Of a stretch of 32,037 nucleotides of DNA, positions 16,994-24,843 are shown one piece after another; the stretch's first letter is position 1; each line of letters begins with the position of its first letter. Under the pieces are notes generated by a model that was not told the origin of the DNA, made no database searches, and was given only the letters and a program-made list of their open reading frames with translations. The DNA lies in NCBI GenBank assembly GCA_002724315.1, contig PBOJ01000133.1, positions 1 through 32,037 of the forward strand. The letters are read 5' to 3'. Both the position numbers and the translations under genes were made by a program. The DNA is from Planctomycetaceae bacterium (GTDB taxonomy: Bacteria; Planctomycetota; Planctomycetia; Planctomycetales; Planctomycetaceae).

Positions 16994-19277
16994 GAGGTCT
17001 CTCCCGACCGCGGCATCCGACGTCCCGGAACAGTCACCGGCCTGGCTGGGCATCGCGGTGGGCCTGCTGGTGACTCGCTGGCTGATGCCAGCCGAATCGA
17101 CCGCATCGGGGGCCACGCTGTGGCTGGTCGCCGGCTGGCTGCTGCTGGCAATGATCTGGAGCCTGTCGCGCCTGAGACGGTGGCCGCTCTCCCCGCTGCG
17201 ACTGGACCGCAGCGATCTCGCGGTCACATTGCTGGTGACTCCGCAGATCGTTTCGGCCACCTGGCTGATTGCCACCGGAGATGGCAACGGCCGGGCCGCC
17301 ACCAACATGGTGTGCGAATGGATCTCTCTGCTGCTGGCCTTCGTTCTGGTCAGAAGATGGTTCTCCAAACCCGCCGACTACCATGCCCTGACCCGTGTCG
17401 CCCTGGCCGTCGTGGTTTCGCTGTCGGCCCTGGGCATCTGGCAGCACCACGTCGGCTATCGCCGAGCCATCACTTCGTTCCAGGCCCTCCAGGATGAACT
17501 CGACACGGCTGTCCGGTCTCGGGACATCTCCACCGCTCGTCGATTGCGAGCCGAACTGGCCGCCGCTGGAATTCCGCTCGAAGGCCCTGCCAGGCAACTC
17601 TGGGAACGCCGTCTTCGCGACAGTCGCGAGCCCTACGCCCTGTTCGCCCTCGCCAATTCGCTCGGCGGTCTCCTGGCCGCACTGCTGATCTACGGCCTGG
17701 GCCTGCTGCCGGCCTGGAAACACTCTGCCTGGCCAGAGCCGAACCGAGGAGGATTCTTCAGCCGCTTGTCGCCTGCCACGATATTCCTCGTGACCGGATT
17801 CCTACTGATCTCCTACTGCCTGCTGTTGACCAAGAGTCGCACGGCCTGGGTGGGCTTCGCGGCCGGTGGCGTGCTGCTGGTGGGAGGACGGGCACTGCGA
17901 TGGGTGAAGGAACGTCCCGGCCGCGTCACGCTGGGAGCCTCCGTCCCGGTGCTGCTGGTGGTGGCCGCCTTCTGGACCGGAGGAATTGACCGCGAGGTCT
18001 TCACCGAAGCACCCAAGTCGCTGTCCTACCGGTTCGAATACTGGAAGGGCACCCTGGGAGTGATCGCCGACCGCCCTCTGATGGGTACCGGTCCGGGGAA
18101 CTTCCGCCAACACTACCTGGCACACAAGCTCGAGGAGTCGAGTGAAGAGATCAGCGACCCACACAATTTTCTCCTGGAAGCCACCGCCACCGCCGGGCTG
18201 ATCGGACTGGCCGGACTGGTCGCGTGCATCGGCCTGATCCTGACTGGTGGCCGCCAACGCAAAACCGCACCGTCTGCCAACGCCGGTGAGCAGGGGGGCC
18301 GGGACGCCCCGTCCGGAATCATCGCTCTGGGGGGTGTCTTCGGGTTCGTACTGGCAATGGTACCGGGCTGGCTGCTGGAAGGTGGCCTCGACACACGGCT
18401 GGCCTTCGTGGCAGCGGGCTTCATCGTGTCCTGGACAGGCCTGCCCGCTGCGTGCCCCGATCCAACGATTCAACGGCGGGCGACCCTGGCTGCACTGGTC
18501 GCCTTGCTGGTCCACCTTCTGGGAGCCGGTGGGTTCAGTCGACCGGCGTTGATGCAACTTGCGCTGTTGCTGGTGATCGGTTGGCGACCGTGGCCCAGCC
18601 GCGTACACGTCTCCAACACGGCACCGGGGCCCGCTCGACTCGCTGTGATCGGTTGTGGAGTCGGGTTGTTGCTCGTGGCGCTGCTTGCCGTGAACCCGGT
18701 CTTCGAGAACTCGGTCGCCGTCCAGCAAGCCGACAACGCCCTGCTGTTGAGAGGTCGCCCGGGTGAAGCGGCTCGACTGCTCCACCACGCCCAGCAGGTC
18801 GACCAGCTCGACCCGGCTCCTTCCCGAAAACTGGCCCAGCTCAGGATCCAACAGGCCGGCAGAGACGCGGCCTCTGAGGAGGTCTTCGACCAGGCCATCC
18901 GCGCCGCCACCGAAACCAGCCTTCGCGATCCCCACAACTGGATTTCCGCTCACGACCGGGCTCGGGCTGTGCGACGGAAATGGCAACGCCATCGCGATGA
19001 TGGTGTTGTCCGGCAAGAGATGATCGACTGGGGCAAAGCAGCCGTTGACCGTTATCCGAGCAACCCTCGTTTGCACGCCTGGCTGGCCGAGACATTGGCT
19101 GAAACCGGCCGGGCCTCCCAAGCAGCCCGAGAGGCGCGGCAGACGATCCGATTGCACCAGTTGCTTCAGTCTCGGGGTCACGTCGACAAACTGCTGAGCA
19201 GCGAACGGCTCTCGCAAATGCAGTCGCTGGTGCAAGCGGCAGACGAGTCGGGAAGTTTGCCCCAAGGCCGCAATTGA
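16986..19277 (+). CDS. O-antigen ligase/polymerase family membrane protein with C-terminal repeat-like region
   Basis: A 763-aa protein. The first 450 or so residues hold about 10-12 membrane spans and the Wzy_C/WaaL core: TKSRTAWVG (about 282-290), then a large periplasmic loop containing YRFEYWKGTLGVIADRPLMG, GTGPGNFRQHY and SDPHNFLLEATATAGLIGL (about 390-409). This family joins or polymerises glycans delivered on undecaprenyl pyrophosphate. More spans follow, then from about residue 580 a soluble, Ala/Arg/Leu-rich helical region (ARLLHHAQQVDQLDPAPSRK, WLAETLAETGRASQAAREAR) that looks like a short TPR array. It overlaps the WecA-like gene by 8 bp, so the two are translationally coupled; the likely product is a cell-surface polysaccharide. 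Confidence 0.88.
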   Translation: MPERSLPTAASDVPEQSPAWLGIAVGLLVTRWLMPAESTASGATLWLVAGWLLLAMIWSLSRLRRWPLSPLRLDRSDLAVTLLVTPQIVSATWLIATGDGNGRAATNMVCEWISLLLAFVLVRRWFSKPADYHALTRVALAVVVSLSALGIWQHHVGYRRAITSFQALQDELDTAVRSRDISTARRLRAELAAAGIPLEGPARQLWERRLRDSREPYALFALANSLGGLLAALLIYGLGLLPAWKHSAWPEPNRGGFFSRLSPATIFLVTGFLLISYCLLLTKSRTAWVGFAAGGVLLVGGRALRWVKERPGRVTLGASVPVLLVVAAFWTGGIDREVFTEAPKSLSYRFEYWKGTLGVIADRPLMGTGPGNFRQHYLAHKLEESSEEISDPHNFLLEATATAGLIGLAGLVACIGLILTGGRQRKTAPSANAGEQGGRDAPSGIIALGGVFGFVLAMVPGWLLEGGLDTRLAFVAAGFIVSWTGLPAACPDPTIQRRATLAALVALLVHLLGAGGFSRPALMQLALLLVIGWRPWPSRVHVSNTAPGPARLAVIGCGVGLLLVALLAVNPVFENSVAVQQADNALLLRGRPGEAARLLHHAQQVDQLDPAPSRKLAQLRIQQAGRDAASEEVFDQAIRAATETSLRDPHNWISAHDRARAVRRKWQRHRDDGVVRQEMIDWGKAAVDRYPSNPRLHAWLAETLAETGRASQAAREARQTIRLHQLLQSRGHVDKLLSSERLSQMQSLVQAADESGSLPQGRN

Positions 19278-19303
19278 CCGACTCGAAAACTCCGACCTAG
19301 AAT
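19274..19303 (+). promoter_or_regulatory. Sigma-70-like promoter of the DUF1573 gene
   Basis: TTGACC (19274-19279), 18-bp spacer, TAGAAT (19298-19303, in CTAGAAT). The -35 overlaps the stop codon of the O-antigen ligase gene. The start codon is 147 bp further on, so the mRNA would have a leader of about 140 bases in which I see no clear structured element. This is the best match among the CTAGAAT promoters. Confidence 0.6.
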
Positions 19304-19450
19304 GGCAAGCCGGTGTGGACGACGGTCATTGCGGGGCAACCGAAAAAACAGACTTTTGTCCTGACTCTCGCGGTTCATCTGGTCGATTCGGTGGAAAGTG
19401 GGAATCGTTCCCGCGGATCCGCTCGGTCGGCACCTTTTCCAGAGGTTCAC

Positions 19451-20692
19451 ATGCGCATCGCCGCTGTCATTCTGACTTTCCTCGCCGCCACAGGGGGGCT
19501 GTTTTTCGCAGCGAAGTCCTGGCGTGAAGCGACGTCCGTGACCGTCCGTCCCGACGACCAGACCTCATTGCCGACGCCCTCCAAAAACGGTCCGCACCCC
19601 AATGCCGTACTGGTCGGCGGCGGCGAATACGATTTCGGGATCATGGAGCAAGGGCAGGAATCCGAACACATTTTCATCATTCGCAACGACGGCAAAGCTC
19701 CGCTGCAGCTGGCGGCCAACTACAAGGGAGCCAACACGTGTGAGTGCACGGTGGGCAAACTCTCCCGCGACGTGATCCCGCCTGGTGAAACGGTGGAAGT
19801 CACCGTGGCGTGGGGAATCAAGAAAACGGCGATCGGCTTCGCTCACTCGGCAAGAATCCGCACCAATGACCCCGAGCACGTCACGATCCCGCTGCTGATC
19901 AAGGGAGTGATCGGACGCCGCGCCGTGATCAAGCCCTCGGAGAACTGGTCGGTGGGACAAATCGGCACCAACGCCACTGTCGATGTCGATTTGACTCTGC
20001 ACAGCGAGATTGCCGAACAGTTCAAGTTGCTGAAGATCGAGAATCCCACCGGAAAACTGGTATTCAAGAGCCGTCCAATGAACGGGGAAGAGCTCGACGC
20101 CCTGGCCGCGGCCAGCAGCGCCTCTCCTGACGACAAGGAGAAAATCTCCAAGGTGACCACCAGGTTGAAGGCGGGGAACAACCGACCACTGCCCAAGTCC
20201 GGCTACAAGATCACTGCCACCGTCGACGCCACCAAGCTCGCCGACGGCCCGTTCCGAGAAACCCTCACCTTCCACACCGACCTCGCCGAAGACCACACGA
20301 TCAGCTTCCACCTCACAGGCAGCCGCTCGGGACTGCTCGAGTTCATGAAAGCGAAAGGTGCGGATTGGAACAGCGATCGGTTGCTGTTGAGACTGGGGAC
20401 ATTCTCGGCTGCCAAAGGCAAGTCCGTGCGGATTCCCATGTTGGTCAAGGACGTCTCCGGCGACGGAAAAATCCGGGTCCGCGGCACCCGCCCCAAGTTC
20501 ATGTCCGTCGAGCTGGAACGTGACCTCGACTTCCCCGCCAAGAACAACCGACGCTACTGGATGACCTTGACCATTCCCAAGGGGGAGCCACCAGTCGCAC
20601 TGATCAATCGCCAGAAGGGCGAAGTGGAAATCGAGTTCGACGGCGAGAAGAAGCGGTTGATGCGATTTTTCGTCGGATTCGTCTCGCGTTAG
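19451..20692 (+). CDS. DUF1573-domain exported protein
   Basis: A 413-aa protein with an N-terminal hydrophobic segment (IAAVILTFLAATGGLFFAA, about 3-21) that is a signal peptide or membrane anchor, then a DUF1573 immunoglobulin-like domain: YDFGIMEQGQESEHIFIIRN, APLQLAANYKGANTCECTVG, VIPPGETVEVTVAW, RIRTNDPEHVTIPLLIKGVI. The rest repeats beta-rich stretches and ends in a basic strand region. Such proteins lie in the periplasm or envelope; their function is unknown. ATG 19451 is set by AGAGG (19441-19445) and by the signal segment; the frame is open further upstream but without protein character. It has a strong promoter of its own, and the cytochrome gene follows by 48 bp. Confidence 0.88.
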   Translation: MRIAAVILTFLAATGGLFFAAKSWREATSVTVRPDDQTSLPTPSKNGPHPNAVLVGGGEYDFGIMEQGQESEHIFIIRNDGKAPLQLAANYKGANTCECTVGKLSRDVIPPGETVEVTVAWGIKKTAIGFAHSARIRTNDPEHVTIPLLIKGVIGRRAVIKPSENWSVGQIGTNATVDVDLTLHSEIAEQFKLLKIENPTGKLVFKSRPMNGEELDALAAASSASPDDKEKISKVTTRLKAGNNRPLPKSGYKITATVDATKLADGPFRETLTFHTDLAEDHTISFHLTGSRSGLLEFMKAKGADWNSDRLLLRLGTFSAAKGKSVRIPMLVKDVSGDGKIRVRGTRPKFMSVELERDLDFPAKNNRRYWMTLTIPKGEPPVALINRQKGEVEIEFDGEKKRLMRFFVGFVSR

Positions 20693-20740
20693 CTCTCCCG
20701 AGCGGCTCCTCCCGGCTCCCTGTTCCTTGACCGACCGATC

Positions 20741-22267
20741 ATGCCACGCTGGGCCACACCGTTTTTGGTCGCTCTGGCAATCTCCGCCATCCTGGCGGGA
20801 TGGTTCTGGCCGATCGACAAGCCTGAACCAGGCTCCTCAGGCAAACCTCCCTCGGACTCCGCAGAACCGTTACTCGAAAACTGGTCCCCCGATGACCTGA
20901 CCCTGGTCTTCTCGGGACAGCAACACGGTTACCTCGAACCGTGTGGATGTTCAGAGACCCAGTCGGGCGGATTTTCGCGTCGTGCGGACCTGCTTCGTCA
21001 GATGGACCGAAGAGGCTTCCGGCCGGTGGCCTTTGATCTGGGCGGGCTGGTCCAGCGACGTCGTGAACAGAGTCGGCTGAAATATCAGACGATGCTCGCC
21101 GCGTTGGGTGAGATGTCCTACTCAGCGGTGGGGGTCGGACCCGAAGACCTGGCCTTGGGAGCCGACTTCCTACTCTCACAGGGACAGACCGAGGACAGCG
21201 ATTCGCCGGCTGGGCCAGCCCGTCCGCATCTGCTGGCGGCCAACCTTCGACTGTTCGACAGCGACGACCTGCCCGGCGCGCCGGTCGCCAGCCGCCTGGT
21301 GGCTTCCGGTGACCACACCATCGGAGTCACCGCCATCCTGGATCCCCAACTGGGTGGACAACTCGAGGCCGCCGGTGTCCTCGCAGACGTGACCATCCGC
21401 CCGCCCGAGGACGTGTTGCCGGGCGTGCTCGATTCTCTGACCCGGGACGGAGCCACCATCCTGGTGCTGCTCTCCCACGCGAGTGTCGACACATCCCTGG
21501 AACTCGCCCGGAGGTTCCCTCGACTGGACCTGGTCGTCAGTGCCGGGGGGCCTGAAGATCCGCTGACAGACAATCCCCGTCGGATCGGCACCACCACCGT
21601 GGTCACCGTTGGCCAGAAGGGGAAGTACGCCGGGGTCGTCGGAATCAACAGTCCATCGCGGCCGTCCCGAATCCGCTTCGAACTCGTCAACCTGGACAAC
21701 CAGCGGTTTGCCGATCACCCGAAGATGACCGAAGTGATGCGGACCTATCAGCAAACGCTCGAACAACTCGACCTCGCCGCTTCGATGCTGCCGATCGCAA
21801 CCAGTGGAAACCGGAAGTTCCTCGGCTCGGCTCGATGTGGCGAATGCCATACCAAGGCGTTGTCCAAGTGGCAGGACACTCCGCATGCACACGCCTTCGA
21901 GAGCCTGTCGACGGGTCGCGACGGACAGGAGCACGACTGGGTGCCCCGCACGTTCGATGCCGAATGTCTCAGCTGCCACGTCACCGGCTGGGAACCCCAG
22001 AAGGCACTGCCCTACAAGAGCGGTTACGTCGACCGCCAGACGTCGTCACACCTGCTGGGCAACGGATGCGAAAACTGCCACGGCCCGGGCAGCCGTCACG
22101 TCGAACTGGTCGAGGCCGGCCAGGTCGAGAAGTCACTGGCCGAGGTCCGCGTGACACTCGAACAGGCCCGCCGCCAACTCTGCATCTCCTGCCACGATCT
22201 CGACAACAGTCCCACGTTCAACTTCGACACCTACTGGCCCCGAATCACACATCCCGGACGAGACTGA
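20741..22267 (+). CDS. Fusion of a 5'-nucleotidase-like (phosphoesterase) domain with a tetrahaem cytochrome c554-like domain
   Basis: A 508-aa exported protein. Residues 6-23 form a membrane anchor. Residues 53-315 resemble the UshA/calcineurin-like phosphoesterase fold, starting with LTLVFSGQQHGYLEPCGC (53-70), then DLGGLVQ and LLSHASVD (243-250). The usual first metal motif (D-x-H) is replaced by S-G-Q-Q-H, so catalysis is doubtful; the CGC pair might bind metal instead. The C-terminal part has four haem c motifs, CGECH (366-370), CLSCH (409-413), CENCH (443-447) and CISCH (481-485), spaced as in cytochrome c554-type proteins (SARCGECHTKALSKWQDTPHAHAF). Periplasmic electron transfer is the likely role. 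The DUF971 gene starts 3 bp after the stop. Confidence 0.88.
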   Translation: MPRWATPFLVALAISAILAGWFWPIDKPEPGSSGKPPSDSAEPLLENWSPDDLTLVFSGQQHGYLEPCGCSETQSGGFSRRADLLRQMDRRGFRPVAFDLGGLVQRRREQSRLKYQTMLAALGEMSYSAVGVGPEDLALGADFLLSQGQTEDSDSPAGPARPHLLAANLRLFDSDDLPGAPVASRLVASGDHTIGVTAILDPQLGGQLEAAGVLADVTIRPPEDVLPGVLDSLTRDGATILVLLSHASVDTSLELARRFPRLDLVVSAGGPEDPLTDNPRRIGTTTVVTVGQKGKYAGVVGINSPSRPSRIRFELVNLDNQRFADHPKMTEVMRTYQQTLEQLDLAASMLPIATSGNRKFLGSARCGECHTKALSKWQDTPHAHAFESLSTGRDGQEHDWVPRTFDAECLSCHVTGWEPQKALPYKSGYVDRQTSSHLLGNGCENCHGPGSRHVELVEAGQVEKSLAEVRVTLEQARRQLCISCHDLDNSPTFNFDTYWPRITHPGRD

Positions 22268-22270
22268 CAC

Positions 22271-22603
22271 GTGACCATAGACGTTCCCACTCGCATACAG
22301 TTCCTGACCGAGGACCACGTGCTGTCCCTGGGATGGGCCGACGGACAATCCTACCGGATCCCGTTCCGGGCACTCCGGCAATTGTGTCCGTGTGCTTCGT
22401 GCGTCAGTGAGGTGACCGGGGAACGAGTGCTCGACCCTGAATCGGTGCCCGACGACATCCGCCCCACTGCCGTCGATTACAGCGGCAGTTACGCGTTGAA
22501 GATCACCTGGAATGACACCCACGACACCGGGCTGTTCACCTGGGAATACCTCAACGAAATCGGCACGGCAATCGAACGCTACGAGACCGAAGATGGCGAT
22601 TGA
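22271..22603 (+). CDS. DUF971 / gamma-butyrobetaine hydroxylase-like N-terminal domain protein
   Basis: A 110-aa single-domain protein of the GBBH-like_N (DUF971) family. It shows the expected strands (LSLGWADGQSYRIPFRALRQLCPCASC) with the metal-binding CxC/CxxC motif CPCASC at 38-43, then RPTAVDYSGSYALKITWNDTHDTGLFTWEYL. The family binds zinc or iron-sulfur; stand-alone forms are sometimes next to Mrp-type Fe-S carriers, which is not the case here. GTG 22271 lies 3 bp after the cytochrome stop, and the end overlaps the CYTH gene by 11 bp, so it is in the middle of an operon. Confidence 0.88.
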   Translation: MTIDVPTRIQFLTEDHVLSLGWADGQSYRIPFRALRQLCPCASCVSEVTGERVLDPESVPDDIRPTAVDYSGSYALKITWNDTHDTGLFTWEYLNEIGTAIERYETEDGD

Positions 22604-23156
22604 AGTCGAGTTGAAGTTTCCGCTGCTGCCCGGGGCGATGACGGTCGAACAAGTCACCGACCGGCTGGAGGCCATCGGTGCCCGGCCGATGCCGTCCCGG
22701 CACCAAAACGACCACTACTACGCCCATCCCGATCGTGACTTCGCCCAGACCGATGAAGCTCTGCGAATCCGCGAGGATGAGCATCGGATCCAACTGACCT
22801 ACAAGGGGCCCCTGATCGACGAGGTGGCCAAGACACGCCGCGAGTTGGAGATCGGGATCGATTCGGCCGAGATCGCTGCCGAGATCCTCGAGTCACTCGG
22901 GTTTCGCCCTGTGCGAGTCGTCGCCAAGCAACGCAAGCCATTTGAGCTCTCGTGGCAGGGAATCTCTGTCGAAGCGGTGATCGACCAGGTCGAGGGCCTG
23001 GGCGACTTTGTGGAGCTCGAGACGATCAGCGATACCGATTCTCACCAAGCGGCACGAGATCACTTGCTGGCCCTGGCCACCAAACTGGGGCTCGAGCAGA
23101 GCGAACGTCGAAGTTACCTGTGCCTGCTGCTGGCCGGCGAGACCGGGCCAACCTGA
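22593..23156 (+). CDS. CYTH-domain protein (class IV adenylate cyclase / thiamine-triphosphatase-like)
   Basis: A 187-aa protein of the CYTH superfamily (CyaB/ThTPase). The defining ExExK motif is right at the start (IEVELKF, residues 3-9), followed by QNDHYYAHPDRDF, ALRIREDEHRIQLTYKGP, RRELEIGI and the later KQRKPFEL and EAVIDQVEGLGDFVELE, all parts of the tunnel fold that binds a triphosphate through Mg2+. Cyclic AMP synthesis and (thiamine or inorganic) triphosphate hydrolysis are both known in this fold and cannot be separated by sequence alone. ATG 22593 overlaps the DUF971 end by 11 bp, which implies coupled translation. A run AAAACGGTTTTTT (from 23179) follows the stop and may help end transcription. 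Confidence 0.88.
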   Translation: MAIEVELKFPLLPGAMTVEQVTDRLEAIGARPMPSRHQNDHYYAHPDRDFAQTDEALRIREDEHRIQLTYKGPLIDEVAKTRRELEIGIDSAEIAAEILESLGFRPVRVVAKQRKPFELSWQGISVEAVIDQVEGLGDFVELETISDTDSHQAARDHLLALATKLGLEQSERRSYLCLLLAGETGPT

Positions 23157-23178
23157 GTCGATGACCAGTTCGAGGTGT

Positions 23179-23189
23179 AAAACGGTTTT
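23179..23189. other. AAAACGGTTTT inverted repeat upstream of recA
   Basis: An 11-bp near-palindrome (AAAAC-G-GTTTT) extended by two more T, 22 bp after the CYTH stop and 138 bp before the recA start. It could be a weak terminator for the preceding operon or a site for a recA regulator. It does not match a known E. coli- or Bacillus-type SOS box. The rest of 23157-23326 is recA leader; TTGCAA (23190-23195) and TTGAAA (23204-23209) are possible -35 boxes without a convincing -10. Confidence 0.3.
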
Positions 23190-23326
23190 TTGCAAGACTG
23201 GCGTTGAAAACTGACGGGCAAGAGGCGAGGATCCACGTTCCGGTGCGGGATGTCGCCGGTCGCTTATTGCGTGCCGACATTGCGATGGAATCTGGCCGCG
23301 CCGCGGGACAACGGAGTGAGGACCCC

Positions 23327-24450
<1,124 letters not shown>

Positions 24451-24454
<4 letters not shown>

Positions 24455-24772
24455 CTGCGGATGGTCTTGGCCATCGCTGTTGCAGCCGGTTGATCGTATC
24501 GAAACACCGATACCCCGCCTGGCGAGGTCTCCAGATCGATTTCCCGACCGGAGGGCGACGCTTTGTCCCGGATTCTTTCGAGTTTCCCCGAGCCGTCGTC
24601 GTCAGCGGAATCGGTCCTGGAAGCCGAGCCGCCGGTGCGTTTATCGCAGGTCGGCGATTTCATCGGACTCATCGCAGACCAGACGGCCGTAACTCCCGCA
24701 GAATTCTGCCGCGAGGTCAATTCCCGCCGGGACAGCGTATCGCGTAAACTGCTCGATGAGCGCCGGTGACAC
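24451..24772 (-). pseudogene. Possible small minus-strand gene with a frameshift, between recA and alaS
   Basis: This accounts for most of the 389-bp gap 24455-24843. On the minus strand a GTG at 24772 opens a 43-codon frame ([20 protein letters not shown]... to DESDEIADLR, stop 24641-24643) that reads like a folded helical protein. Another minus frame carries on from there to TAG at 24451-24453, overlapping the recA stop (…ETSPGGVSVFRYDQPAATAM…). Joined, they would give about 107 residues. A frameshift mutation, a sequence error or chance are all possible. A competing plus-strand frame (24563-24769, 68 aa, TTG start) is codon-aligned antisense to the first part. I recognise no family. A hairpin GTATCG/CGATAC (24496-24513) also lies here; it has no T-run. 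Confidence 0.3.
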
Positions 24773-24843
24773 TCGCCCCCTGGCCGGTATCCCGCCGCTC
24801 CCCGCACACTCTCCCATTCCTCAATTCAACCGATACGTCCCCG

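Noticed and set aside
17802..19265. A 487-codon minus-strand open frame opposite the O-antigen ligase gene
   Set aside because: Low-complexity Gln/Gly/Arg-rich translation with no family features; a shadow of the plus-strand gene.
24563..24769. Plus-strand 68-aa frame between recA and alaS
   Set aside because: TTG start without a convincing ribosome binding site, Ser-rich N-terminus, and fully antisense to a minus-strand frame that looks at least as protein-like; kept only as an alternative.
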